In this document: one piece after another, positions 25,236 to 33,862 of the stretch
How positions within the stretch are numbered: the stretch's first letter is position 1
Layout: each line of letters begins with the position of its first letter
Source of the DNA: Paractinoplanes pyxinae
Lineage (GTDB): Bacteria; Actinomycetota; Actinomycetes; Mycobacteriales; Micromonosporaceae
Direction: 5' to 3'
Length of the DNA stretch: 64,000 nt
NCBI RefSeq assembly: GCF_026626335.1
Contig: NZ_JAPNTZ010000019.1
Location: 124,001-188,000 of the forward strand
Position numbers and translations under genes: made by a program
The notes under the pieces: model-generated
What the model was told of the DNA's origin: nothing
The model's input: only the letters and a program-made list of their open reading frames with translations
Databases searched by the model: none

Positions 25236-25254
25236 TTAGGTTAGCCTTACCGGC
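25236..25254 (+). promoter_or_regulatory. DtxR/IdeR-type iron box abutting the start codon
   Basis: TTAGGTTAGCCTTACCGGC matches the DtxR/IdeR consensus TTAGGTTAGGCTAACCTAA at 13 of 19 positions, strongest in the left half. It ends exactly one base before ATG 25255. There is no room for a Shine-Dalgarno. TAGGTT at 25237-25242 would serve as -10, so the transcript is probably leaderless with the repressor covering the promoter. Confidence 0.65.
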
Positions 25255-26055
25255 ATGACGTCCGCCCCGGTCGAGCAGACCGCCGCCCGGCTCGCGGCGC
25301 TCGATGAATGGGCGGGTTTCTCCGTACGGCCGGGAGCGGGCTGGGTCCCGCTGGACGCCGCCGAGGGATTCTTTGGCGGCTGGCTCGAGCTGCTGATCGC
25401 CGAGCACGGCGGCCGCACCGTCGCCGGCAGCACCCTCGGCTCCTCCCTGGCCGGCGCGGTGGTCGGCCCCACAGTCGGCGCGATCCTGCTCGACCGGCGC
25501 TGCCCCGACCCGTCGATGGCCAACCTGATCGCCCGCCCCGGCGACACCGGCGAATTCGAGGCGCGCGGTGTGCGTACGTTGGCTTTGGCGGTCCTGCCCG
25601 ACGACCCGGCGGCCGGCCACCCGGACAGTGTCGTGCTGCCCGACGAGGACGCCCTCGATGACTGGTGGGCCTCGCGAGCCGCCGCCACGCTGAACCCGCT
25701 CTTCGAGGCCGTGCGCACCCGAGCCCCGTTCGGCCTGCGCAACCTGTGGGGCCTGACCATCGACGACGTCACCGCCACCGCCCTGTGGCTGGCCGAGCTG
25801 GCCGGCCGCGACCAGCAGGCCGCTTGGGCGCGAGCTCAGCGTCTGCTCGACGCCCTTTCCCCGTACGCGCCGGTCCGCTTCACCCGCAGCCGGCCGTTCC
25901 CGGTGGCCGGCCGCCTGCACCAGGTACGCGGCACCTGTTGTCTGTACTACCGCAGCAAGGCCGAGCCCGGCCCGCCCGACGAGATTCGCTGCGACACCTG
26001 CCCCTTGCGGGACGACGAATCCCGTCACGCCCGCCTGCTCGCGTACCCGTCCTGA
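25255..26055 (+). CDS. FhuF-like siderophore-iron reductase
   Basis: The 266-aa protein ends with the FhuF-type 2Fe-2S ligand pattern: Cys228-Cys229 in GTCCLYYR and Cys246/Cys249 in RCDTCPL. The N-terminal 200 residues are the ferric-reductase-like region. FhuF proteins reduce ferric siderophores in the cytosol to release iron. An iron box immediately before its ATG supports iron-repressed expression. No siderophore transport or synthesis genes are in the window. The gene stands alone. Confidence 0.85.
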   Translation: MTSAPVEQTAARLAALDEWAGFSVRPGAGWVPLDAAEGFFGGWLELLIAEHGGRTVAGSTLGSSLAGAVVGPTVGAILLDRRCPDPSMANLIARPGDTGEFEARGVRTLALAVLPDDPAAGHPDSVVLPDEDALDDWWASRAAATLNPLFEAVRTRAPFGLRNLWGLTIDDVTATALWLAELAGRDQQAAWARAQRLLDALSPYAPVRFTRSRPFPVAGRLHQVRGTCCLYYRSKAEPGPPDEIRCDTCPLRDDESRHARLLAYPS

Positions 26056-26101
26056 ATCCCCGTCGCGGTCGCGGCCCGCACTGCACTACCGTGCGCGAGA
26101 T

Positions 26102-27247
26102 ATGAGAACGATCATCGATCTGTTGCGGCAGGGGCGCTTCGCCGAGATCGAGGCGCAGTTCGCGCCGCGGCTGCGCGCGGCCGTCTCGGCCGACGCGGTC
26201 GAGAGCGCCTGGTCGCTGGAGACGGCTCGGATCGGCCCGATCGTGGCCGTCGGCGATCCGGTGCGGGAGCCCGGCGCGGAGGAGGGCTTGACGCGCCTGC
26301 GCATCCCGGTGACCGGCGAACGCGGCAGCCTGGAAGTCGTCATGTCGGTCGACAACACCGGCTTGCTCCACGGCCTGCGGCTGGCTGCACTGTCCGACGT
26401 GGAGTGGTCGGCCCCTCGATACGCCCGGCGATGGCGGTTCCGCGAACAAAATCTCGGAAGCAGCACTCTCACGTTGCCTCGGTGGCGCCGCCCACGGGCC
26501 GGCGTCGTGCTGCTGGCCGGCGCCGGCCCGTTCGACCGTGACGGCGCCGCCGGCCCGCTCAAGCCGATGAAAGACCTCGCCTGGGGCCTCGCGAGCCGCG
26601 GGATCGCCGTGCTCCGCTTCGACAAGGCGACCACCCAGGCGGCGACAATGATTGACGAGTACGTGGAACCGGCGCTGGCCGCGGTCGGTGTGCTGCGCCG
26701 GCACACCGGCCAGATCTTCGTCGTCGGCCACAGCGGCGGCGGCAAGGCAGCCCCGCGGGTGGCCGCCGCCGACCCGTCGATCGCCGGCATCGCGATTCTG
26801 GCCGGTGACGCGGCGCCGTTGAGCCAGGCCGCCGTCCGCGTGGCCCGCCACCTCGGCGCGGACGAGGCCCTCACCCAGCAGGCGGCCCGGGTCGACGATC
26901 CGGATCTCTCCCCGTCCACGCCCGCGGCCGACCTGCTGTTCGGCTGGCCCGCCACATACTGGCTCGACCTGCGAACGTACGACCAGATTGCCACCGCCGC
27001 CGCGCTGAGCTGCCCCGTCCTGATCCTGCAGGGCGGCCGCGACCACCAGGTGACCGTCGCCGACGACCTGACCCTGTGGCGCGACGGCCTGGCCCGCCGC
27101 CCCGACGTCACGTTCCGCATTCACGAGGCCGACGACCACATGTTCATCCCCGAGGACGGCCCGCAGAACGTCGACCGCGCCGTCGTGGACGACATCGCCC
27201 GCTTCGTCGCGGAAGTTACTGGACGGCGCCGCGGTCGACGAAGCTGA
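26102..27247 (+). CDS. Alpha/beta hydrolase with N-terminal DUF3887-like domain
   Basis: The 381-aa protein begins with a small domain (about 1-95, LLRQGRFAEIEAQFAPRLRA) of the DUF3887 type. A serine hydrolase follows: nucleophile in VVGHSGGGKAAPR, acid in LQGGRDHQV, His in EADDHMFI. DLAWGLASRGIAVLRFDKAT is characteristic of the dienelactone-hydrolase/esterase branch. No signal peptide is present, so it is cytosolic. The natural substrate is unknown. Its 3' end overlaps the convergent lipoprotein gene by 32 bp. Confidence 0.88.
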   Translation: MRTIIDLLRQGRFAEIEAQFAPRLRAAVSADAVESAWSLETARIGPIVAVGDPVREPGAEEGLTRLRIPVTGERGSLEVVMSVDNTGLLHGLRLAALSDVEWSAPRYARRWRFREQNLGSSTLTLPRWRRPRAGVVLLAGAGPFDRDGAAGPLKPMKDLAWGLASRGIAVLRFDKATTQAATMIDEYVEPALAAVGVLRRHTGQIFVVGHSGGGKAAPRVAAADPSIAGIAILAGDAAPLSQAAVRVARHLGADEALTQQAARVDDPDLSPSTPAADLLFGWPATYWLDLRTYDQIATAAALSCPVLILQGGRDHQVTVADDLTLWRDGLARRPDVTFRIHEADDHMFIPEDGPQNVDRAVVDDIARFVAEVTGRRRGRRS

Positions 27248-27884
27248 AGGTGCCGCGGCTGCCGCCGTCGCCGACCTCCTGGATGTAGAGCGCCGAGCCG
27301 TCGTTGCGGACCTGCACGGTGCCGAACTTCTCGTTGCTGAGCCAGTGGGTGGGGCGGCCCTTGTCGTCGGACTTGCCGGTCGGGCTGACCCGGAACAGGG
27401 TGTTCTCGTTCTCGGCGCACTTGACGGTGCCCAGGCTGACCGGCTCGTCGCGGACGTCGGCGTTCACGCACCAGCGGCCGCCCTCCTCGCGCGCCCGCAG
27501 CGCTTCGATCAGGTACTGGTCGTCCCCGGCCGGTACGAGCCGGAAGCGGGCGCCGTCGTCGGTCCCGGTGCCGATGGCGATCGGCCCCTCGTAGGTGGCG
27601 CTCCAGTCCTTGTCGTCCTCGGTGATGTGGATCAGGGCCTGCCGCTTGCCGGCGAGAATCTGCTTGGTGGCCTCCCCGGCGTCCAGGGCCGGCGCAGCCG
27701 AGGTGGCCGCCGCCGCGGGCGACGACGTGGCCGGAGCGGGCCCAGCAGCCTGAGCCGGCGATTCAACACCGGCCGGCGACGTCGCACCGGCGGCCGGCTG
27801 CTCATCGGAAGTGCCGCACGCCGACAGGGCCAGCACAAAGCCGGCCAGGGCGGTGCCGGTGGTCAGGGTTGCGAAGCGGCGCAC
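27216..27884 (-). CDS. Secreted lipoprotein of unknown function
   Basis: I choose GTG 27884 (TGGAGG upstream) over the longer frame. The 222-aa product then begins with a lipoprotein signal, RRFATLTTGTALAGFVLALS followed by the lipobox Cys in LSAC. A Pro/Ala/Ser linker (about 25-70) follows. A C-terminal domain of about 145 aa has GKRQALIHITEDDKDW, RWCVNADVRDEP and SNEKFGTVQVRNDGSALYIQ. That beta-rich repeat pattern resembles a ricin-like or beta-trefoil ligand-binding fold, but this is tentative. It should be anchored on the outer face of the membrane. Confidence 0.8.
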   Translation of the reverse strand: MRRFATLTTGTALAGFVLALSACGTSDEQPAAGATSPAGVESPAQAAGPAPATSSPAAAATSAAPALDAGEATKQILAGKRQALIHITEDDKDWSATYEGPIAIGTGTDDGARFRLVPAGDDQYLIEALRAREEGGRWCVNADVRDEPVSLGTVKCAENENTLFRVSPTGKSDDKGRPTHWLSNEKFGTVQVRNDGSALYIQEVGDGGSRGTFSFVDRGAVQ

Positions 27885-28069
27885 GGAAGAACCTCCAGAA
27901 GTGGTGATCTCTGTGCTCCGATCGTCTACCCGCGCCCCTATGCCCTGAATCACCAGTTAGTGCCAGGTGCCTCGTCCGCGCCCCGGGAGCGGGACGGACA
28001 TATCGATGAAGGTGACAGTAAAGTCCTTCGAGGTCCACGGTGGGCCGGTAACGGGGGAAGCGAGACAAC

Positions 28070-30010
28070 GTGAGATCTCACGGGCGGATTCGTGCTGCGC
28101 TGGTGACGGCGCCGGCGCTCGTTCTGGCTCTGGCCGCCGCGGCGCCGGCCTTCGCGGTCGCCGGCGGCGATGACCCGGCTGAGGGGACGCTGTCGTTCGC
28201 GGCGCAGCTCGATCTCGGCGACACCCAGCGCTCATGCAGTGGAGTGCTGGTGAGCCCGCAATTGGTGCTGACCGCCAAGTCCTGCTTCGCGGGAGCCGAC
28301 GGCATGGCCACGACCGGGGTGCCGCCGCTGGCCACCAAGGTCACTGTCGGCGGTGTGGTGTCCGAGGCGAGCCAGGTGGTGGTGCATCCGGAGCGGGATC
28401 TGGCGCTGGCTCGCCTGGAGAAGCCGGTGACCACGGTCGCGCCGGTCGCGGTCGCGTCGACGGCTCCCGTCGAAGGCGACGAGCTGGTTCTGGCCGGTTT
28501 CGGCCGCACCGGGAGCGACTGGATCACCGATCGCCTCAAGGCGGCCGCTTTCACGGTGGACAGCGTCACGGCGGCCGGCCTGGCCGTGACGCCGGTCGGC
28601 TCCGGCAGCATCTGCAAGGGCGACGCGGGCGGTCCGGCGCTCCGCCGGACCGGTGACGCCTACCAACTGGTGGGGCTGCACTGGAAGTCGAACCAGGCCG
28701 GCTGCCTCGGCGAGGCGACCGGCGCGCCGTCGGTGACCGAAACCCGCGTGGACGACCTGCGTGGTTGGATCACAGCCAATCTGCCCGGCTTCACCACCGG
28801 ATTCGAAACAGGCGACGCGCGTACGAACTGGGTGAGCGCGGCCGACTCCGGGACCAACGGTCACGGCGGCCTGACCGGCGTGGTCGGCATCATCTCGACG
28901 GTGGCCGGCCCTGAGCTGGCCACCCGGGCCGAGAAGGCGCACAGCGGCACGACCGCCCTGATGTACTCGGGCAAGGACAACAGCGCGACCAAGTCGTACG
29001 CGTACATGAAGGCCTTCAGCCTGCGGAACCTCAAGCTCCGCGCGACCTCGACGCTGTCGTACTGGATCTTCCCGGAGAGCGTGACCTCCAACAAGAATGT
29101 GACCGGTGGCAACAGCACCTGCGTCGCGGTCGACCTGAGCTTCACCGACGGCACCAACCTGCGGGGCTCGGGGGCCACCGACCAGCGGGGCAACCGGGCG
29201 CATCCGGCGAACCAGTGCGGCCGGCTGACTTTGGACACCTGGAACGAGGTGATCGTCCCGCTCGGGGCGGTCGCCAACGGCAAGACGGTCGACACCGTGG
29301 CCGTCGCCTACGACCAGCCGGCCGGCACCGGCGGATACCGCGGCTACGTCGACGACCTGGCGATCTCGGACGTGCTGGCGTCGAACCCGTTCGCCTCCGG
29401 CCTCGAGACCGGCGAGACGGCCCTGGGCTTCACCAGCACGCCCGACTCCGGCACATCACCGCACGGCGGCCTGCTGAACGTGGGCGGCATCATCACCTCG
29501 GTCAGTGGGCCCGAACTGGCCACCCGGACGGAGAAGGCGTACACCGGCACGACCGCGCTCATGTACTCGGGCAAGGACAACAACGCCACCAAGTCGTACG
29601 CGTACCTGAAGGCGTTCGCCCCGGGCAACGTCTTCGTCCGGCCCGGCACCCGGCTCACCTACCGGATCTTCCCGCAGAGCGTGACCGCCAACAAGAACGT
29701 GACCGGCGGCAACAGCAGCTGCGTGGGCCTCGACCTGATCTTCCTCGACCAGCAGACCAACACCCAGGCGAACCTGCGTGACACCGCGGCGGCGGTCGAC
29801 CAGAAGGGCGTCCGCGCGCACCCCGGTTCCCAGTGCGGCAAGCTGACCCCGGACACCTGGAACGACATCACCGTCGACCTGGGCGCCGCCTTCAACGGCA
29901 AGCAGGTGACGCTGATCGACATCGGCTACGACCAGGCAACCGCCACCGGCGGCTACCGCGGCTACATCGACGACATCCGGATCACCGACGCCGGCGTCCC
30001 GGCATCATGA
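28070..30010 (+). CDS. Secreted trypsin-fold pseudoprotease with two tandem C-terminal domains
   Basis: The 646-aa protein has a signal peptide (to about residue 30, APAFA) and an S1 chymotrypsin-like domain (about 31-235). The catalytic residues are not conserved. The usual LTAAHC reads LTAKSC, so His57 is Ser71. GDSGGP reads GDAGGP, so Ser195 is Ala186. Asp110 (ERDLALARL) remains. Two about 190-aa jelly-roll-like repeats follow (about 240-440 and 440-640), both with GGYRGY(V/I)DD, GNS(T/S)CV and GPELATR. It probably binds rather than cleaves. Confidence 0.85.
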   Translation: MRSHGRIRAALVTAPALVLALAAAAPAFAVAGGDDPAEGTLSFAAQLDLGDTQRSCSGVLVSPQLVLTAKSCFAGADGMATTGVPPLATKVTVGGVVSEASQVVVHPERDLALARLEKPVTTVAPVAVASTAPVEGDELVLAGFGRTGSDWITDRLKAAAFTVDSVTAAGLAVTPVGSGSICKGDAGGPALRRTGDAYQLVGLHWKSNQAGCLGEATGAPSVTETRVDDLRGWITANLPGFTTGFETGDARTNWVSAADSGTNGHGGLTGVVGIISTVAGPELATRAEKAHSGTTALMYSGKDNSATKSYAYMKAFSLRNLKLRATSTLSYWIFPESVTSNKNVTGGNSTCVAVDLSFTDGTNLRGSGATDQRGNRAHPANQCGRLTLDTWNEVIVPLGAVANGKTVDTVAVAYDQPAGTGGYRGYVDDLAISDVLASNPFASGLETGETALGFTSTPDSGTSPHGGLLNVGGIITSVSGPELATRTEKAYTGTTALMYSGKDNNATKSYAYLKAFAPGNVFVRPGTRLTYRIFPQSVTANKNVTGGNSSCVGLDLIFLDQQTNTQANLRDTAAAVDQKGVRAHPGSQCGKLTPDTWNDITVDLGAAFNGKQVTLIDIGYDQATATGGYRGYIDDIRITDAGVPAS

Positions 30011-30015
30011 GCACC

Positions 30016-30045
30016 GCGGGCGGCCGGAGTCTCCCGGCCGCCCGC
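30016..30045 (+). terminator. Stem-loop after the pseudoprotease gene
   Basis: GCGGGCGGCCGG (30016-30027) and CCGGCCGCCCGC (30034-30045) form a perfect 12-bp stem with a 6-nt loop, 6 bp after the stop codon. No U-tract follows. Confidence 0.75.
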
Positions 30046-30124
30046 CCTGACGCCGCTTCCACAAGGTGTGGACGGCGAAGCGCTCGGCCGGCGTGCTCGC
30101 CTCGGCTGACCACCGGCGCGCCGG

Positions 30125-30386
30125 CTAGCGGGATTCCTGCAGCAGCCGCAGCTGGGTGATGACGTTCTGCGCGGCATAGAAGATGGGAGCCTGTGGATGA
30201 CCGCCCCGGCCCAGGTCTTTCTCGGCCGCTTGGACCGCGTGCTCACCGCTGTCCCCACACCCGGGGCAGGTCCGGCGCCGGGGCGATGCCGGCCTCGGCC
30301 GGGTCGGTCCCCAGAATCATGCGCCGCAGCTGAACGTAGTTGCCGTCGGGCTGCTGGGCGCCGCCGCGCCGAAATCTCTCGAACAC
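30125..30386 (-). pseudogene. Decayed conserved actinobacterial gene with internal deletion/frameshift
   Basis: The frame from GTG 30386 encodes VFERFRRGGAQQPDGNYVQL, RRMILGTDPAEAGIAPAPDL and PRVWGQR, then stops at TGA. From about 30260 the adjacent frame continues AEKDLGRGGHPQAPIFYAAQ and NVITQLRLLQESR to TAG 30125. From memory, intact homologues run about 150-170 aa, with a middle section between PRVWG and the AxxDLGRGxHP part. Here that middle is gone and the joint is out of frame. The original function is unknown. Confidence 0.5.
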
Positions 30387-30426
30387 GGCTCACATTCTGG
30401 CGACACCATGTGACGTACGTAAATGT

Positions 30427-31734
30427 CTACTTGCCGACCTCAGAGTCGTCGGCCAGGTCGAGGCGGTCCTCCGTTCCGGGCCAGGCCAGCAACACTCCCG
30501 CGTTGCCGGTGATCTCGTTCCATCGGTGGCAGTCGGCGGGTTCGCGCTCCAGATAGATCGCGGGCTGCACGGTGATGCCGGGACGCTGAAGGGCATGGCT
30601 GTAGTCCAGGACTTGACCGAGCGCGGCGCGCAACTGCCGTACCTCGTTCTTGGTTGTGGCGCTCTTGACCTCGACGACAGTCAGCGTCCGATCAGTCATC
30701 CAGGCCAGGTCGAAACTGGGTTCGCTCGGCTGAGGCGAACGCGGCTCCAAGTCGTGGGCCTCGACGAGCTGTGCCAGGAAATTCTGCAACCGTCGGTGCG
30801 CCCGCAAGCCGTTGCCGTAGCTGTCGGGATCGGTGGCGACCGACGGTTCGGGCGGCGCCACGTCGACGTCTTCCGCTTCCGGACGGTATTTCGTTCCGAG
30901 CCCCGTCGCGGTGTCGCTCGGCTCGTAGGTGATGACCGGAGGGCTGCCTGCGTCGACGCGAGTCCCGGGCAGGGTTTTCAGCACTGCCCCGATGAAGGAG
31001 CTGCGGTGGCCGACCTCGTCCACGCTGATCGGAACAGCACCGTCGGAGCGCAGCCGGGTGAGTGCGGCCTCGACCCATGTGATCGGCACAGGCTGACCTT
31101 CCGGTGACCTGCTCGTGGCCACCAGGACCTGTGTGGGCCCGACTTCCAGGATCCGATTGACGCTTCCCGTCAAGGTGGTCAGTTCCACACCGGCGAGTGA
31201 CCGAAGCAAGTCGACCGCGTCGGACGCGGATTCGACCGGCACTCCGTCCCGCAAAGCGGCTTCCAGGGTGCGGTCGTCATAGCCGGGCACGCTCAGGCGG
31301 AGCCGGATCCGCTTGGTGGTGTTGCCAGGCATGCGAGCGTCCGACCTCTGACCGACGGTCGCCTGCGCGCGAGTGAGGCGCCGGCGAAGATCCGTCACGT
31401 CCTCGACGTCCGTCAGCCGCAGTGGGCCGTCGAGCAGGCTTCGTTCGGACTCCGGCATCTGGCGCCGCTGCGTGACCTGGGAATCGACGACGGCCGCCTC
31501 GATGACACCGCCGAGCGTCTTCAGCCGTTGCAACGTCAGGTCAAGGGCCTCGCGGTAGTCGGTGTTGCGCGGCTCTCTGCCCGCCGCGCGGCCGCTCATG
31601 CTTTCCAGAACGAAGGCGAGATGGTCGCCGTCGGGCTCGACGGCGCACTCGGCGTCCAGCGGAGTGCCGTCGTCCTTGATCAGTTGCACGTCGGTCACCG
31701 TCACACACCGGGCAGGATGGACGGCACGGAGCAA
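30427..31734 (-). CDS. Predicted PD-(D/E)XK-type nuclease-like protein, possible restriction function
   Basis: The frame from TTG 31734 gives 435 aa; GTG 31704 is an equally possible start and no Shine-Dalgarno decides it. The N-terminus (PRNTDYREALDLTLQRLKTL followed by GGVIEAAVVDS) resembles a module I associate with actinobacterial McrA-type restriction proteins. The C-terminus (SFDLAWMTDRTLTVVEVKSA, then QLRAALGQVLDYS) has the D...ExK...Q arrangement of PD-(D/E)XK nucleases. A modification-dependent nuclease is the best guess. It is a solitary gene, bracketed by similar about 26-bp sequences. Confidence 0.65.
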   Translation of the reverse strand: MLRAVHPARCVTVTDVQLIKDDGTPLDAECAVEPDGDHLAFVLESMSGRAAGREPRNTDYREALDLTLQRLKTLGGVIEAAVVDSQVTQRRQMPESERSLLDGPLRLTDVEDVTDLRRRLTRAQATVGQRSDARMPGNTTKRIRLRLSVPGYDDRTLEAALRDGVPVESASDAVDLLRSLAGVELTTLTGSVNRILEVGPTQVLVATSRSPEGQPVPITWVEAALTRLRSDGAVPISVDEVGHRSSFIGAVLKTLPGTRVDAGSPPVITYEPSDTATGLGTKYRPEAEDVDVAPPEPSVATDPDSYGNGLRAHRRLQNFLAQLVEAHDLEPRSPQPSEPSFDLAWMTDRTLTVVEVKSATTKNEVRQLRAALGQVLDYSHALQRPGITVQPAIYLEREPADCHRWNEITGNAGVLLAWPGTEDRLDLADDSEVGK

Positions 31735-31756
31735 GGGCCGGGGACCTCATGTGACG

Positions 31757-31814
31757 TAAGCAACTGTTTACTTATGGGTGGAGAGGGCCATAATAAGTCA
31801 GCGGGTGTTTACTT
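31757..31814 (+). promoter_or_regulatory. Palindromic operator and GTTTACTT repeats before the MFS gene
   Basis: TAAGCAACTGTTTACTTA (31757-31774) is an 18-bp near-palindrome in a locally AT-rich promoter. GTTTACTT recurs at 31766-31773 and 31807-31814, 41 bp apart. The last copy is 18 bp before the MFS start. The TetR protein encoded in the same operon is the obvious ligand; that is inference. Confidence 0.55.
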
Positions 31815-31832
31815 CTAGGTGTTGGGAAGACC

Positions 31833-33308
31833 ATGACGGAAACCATGGAAGCGGGCAAGAAGGCCGGCGGCTCGCTGCTGGTGCTTTATCTGGCGCTGGG
31901 CGGGCTGGCCTTCGCGGTGCTGCAGTCGCTGGTGTCGCCGGCCCTGTCGACCATCGGGCGTGAGCTCGAAGTGTCGACCGGCGACGTCAGTTGGGTCGTC
32001 ACCGCGTACCTGCTGTCGGCCTCGGTTCTCACCCCGATCCTCGGGCGGCTCGGCGACATGCGGGGCAAGCGCAAGGTCCTCATCGGCGTGCTGGCCGTCC
32101 TCGCGGTGGGCACCATCGTCTCGGCTCTCGCGCCGAACCTGGCCGTGCTGATCGTGGGCCGGGTGCTGCAGGGCGCGGCCGGTGCGATTCTTCCTCTCTC
32201 GATCGGCATGGTTCGCGATGAGCTGCCGCGGGAGCGGGTCGCCACGACCGTCGGCCTGATCTCGGCCATCTTCGGTGTCGGCGCCGGTGTGGGCATCGTG
32301 GCGGCGGGGCCGATCGTCGAGCACCTGTCGTGGCACTGGCTGTTCTGGCTGCCGCTGGTTCTTGTCGTGATCGCGCTGCTCGGGGCGATCTTCGGCATGA
32401 AGGAGTCGGCCGTTCGCACGCCGGGCAAGCTGGACGTCCTCGGCGCGACCATCCTCTCGATCTCGCTCGTCGCTCTGCTACTGGCCATCAGCAAGGGCCA
32501 GGCCTGGGGCTGGGACGACGGCAAGACCATCGGACTGCTCGCCCTCGGCGTCGTCGGGCTGATCGGTTTCGTCTTCGCCGAGCTGCGGGTCAAGGAGCCG
32601 CTGATCGACATGCGGCTCATGAAGATCCGCGGCGTGTGGGCCACCGACCTGGTCGCGCTGATCCTCGGCTTCGCCATGTTCGGCACGTTCCTGCTGGTGC
32701 CGACCCTGCTGCAGCTGCCGGCGGTCACCGGGTACGGCTTCGGCAAGTCGGTCTCGCAGGCAGGACTCTTCCTGCTGCCGACCGTCGTCATGATGGTCGT
32801 CTTCGGTCCGCTGGCGGGCATTCTGAACCGCAAGTACGGGCCCAAGCTGCCGATGTTCCTCGGTGCGCTCTTCGTGGTGGCCGCCTTCACCCTGCCCGCC
32901 GTCGCGCACGGCCAGATCTGGCAGGTTCTCGCGTCCGGCATCCTGACCGGCGCCGGCATCGGCTTCGCGTTCGCGGCCATGTCCAACGCGATCATCGAAA
33001 GCGTGCCCGCCGCGCAGACCGGTGAGGCCACAAGCGTCAACACCATTGCCCGTACGATCGGCAGCAGCATCGGCACGGCCGTCGTCGCCGCCGTGATCAC
33101 CTCCCACACCACGCCGCAGGGCCTGCCCACCGACGCCGCGTTCACCAACGGCTTCTGGGTCTGCGCCGGCGTGGCCGTGCTCGCCGTCGTCGCCGCGCTC
33201 GCCCTCCCCCGCGCCCACCGGCGCCACGAGGAAGCGGTCGAGGCCGGCGTGGACGACCTGCCGCCGGAGCCCGACGAGTTGCACCTGCTGCACCGCACGA
33301 ACGCCTGA
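31833..33308 (+). CDS. MFS drug transporter (EmrB/QacA, DHA2)
   Basis: The 491-aa protein has about 14 transmembrane helices. It has motif A (LGRLGDMRGKRKVLIGVLAV) and the VSWVVTAYLLSASVLTPILG start of DHA2 exporters, plus VGRVLQGAAGAILPLSIG. A polar acidic tail (DLPPEPDELHLLHRTNA) ends it. It is followed after 5 bp by a TetR gene, so exporter and repressor form one operon, probably induced by the exported compound. The substrate is unknown. Confidence 0.93.
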   Translation: MTETMEAGKKAGGSLLVLYLALGGLAFAVLQSLVSPALSTIGRELEVSTGDVSWVVTAYLLSASVLTPILGRLGDMRGKRKVLIGVLAVLAVGTIVSALAPNLAVLIVGRVLQGAAGAILPLSIGMVRDELPRERVATTVGLISAIFGVGAGVGIVAAGPIVEHLSWHWLFWLPLVLVVIALLGAIFGMKESAVRTPGKLDVLGATILSISLVALLLAISKGQAWGWDDGKTIGLLALGVVGLIGFVFAELRVKEPLIDMRLMKIRGVWATDLVALILGFAMFGTFLLVPTLLQLPAVTGYGFGKSVSQAGLFLLPTVVMMVVFGPLAGILNRKYGPKLPMFLGALFVVAAFTLPAVAHGQIWQVLASGILTGAGIGFAFAAMSNAIIESVPAAQTGEATSVNTIARTIGSSIGTAVVAAVITSHTTPQGLPTDAAFTNGFWVCAGVAVLAVVAALALPRAHRRHEEAVEAGVDDLPPEPDELHLLHRTNA

Positions 33309-33313
33309 TCACG

Positions 33314-33862
33314 GTGGATGTCCCGGACCGGAAGCGGCGTGACGCGGCCCAGACCCGGCAGAACCTGCTCGACGTTGCGCGGAACAGGTTCGCCCGGCAC
33401 GGCTACGCGGCCACCACGGTCCGGGACATCGCCGATGAGGCCGGCGTCAACGTCGCGTTGATCAGCCGGTATTTCGAGTCGAAAGAGGGCCTGTTCCGGG
33501 CCTGCCTGACCCACGCCGCCTCCGACGTCCGCGAGGAGCCGACGGCCGCCACCCCGGCCGAGATCGCGGCCCGTCTCGCGCAACGGCTGAGCGGCCCGCC
33601 CGGCGATCGGCGGCAGCTGGACGCTTTCCTGCTGCTGATCCGGTCGTCCGGCGACGAACGCATCGACGACCTGCGCCGCTCGATCCTGCTCGGCCTGAGC
33701 GAGAAGCTCGGCGGCGACTTGCTCCGCGCGCAACTCGTCCTGGCCGCGGCGGTGGGGATCAGCCTGCTGCGGGCCGCGCTCGATCTAGAACCGCTCGCCT
33801 CGGCCACCGAGGACGACCTCCGGAAGCCGCTGGAAGACGTGATCCACGCTCTTATGGGCTGA
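33314..33862 (+). CDS. TetR-family repressor of the MFS operon
   Basis: The 182-aa protein starts at GTG 33314. It has a TetR HTH at about 10-60 (TRQNLLDVARNRFARHGYAA, TTVRDIADEAGVNVALISRY, FESKEGLFRACL) and a helical ligand domain. The dimer presumably binds the near-palindrome upstream of the MFS gene. The 3' end overlaps the convergent BTAD-hydrolase gene by 11 bp. Confidence 0.93.
   Translation: MDVPDRKRRDAAQTRQNLLDVARNRFARHGYAATTVRDIADEAGVNVALISRYFESKEGLFRACLTHAASDVREEPTAATPAEIAARLAQRLSGPPGDRRQLDAFLLLIRSSGDERIDDLRRSILLGLSEKLGGDLLRAQLVLAAAVGISLLRAALDLEPLASATEDDLRKPLEDVIHALMG

Noticed and set aside
25231..25254. Second LacI operator or Shine-Dalgarno before the FhuF-like gene
   Set aside because: The bases fit the DtxR/IdeR consensus much better and no purine-rich ribosome site is present.
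28070..28790. Active trypsin-like protease call
   Set aside because: Both the catalytic His and Ser positions are substituted (LTAKSC, GDAGGP), so an active serine protease is not supported.
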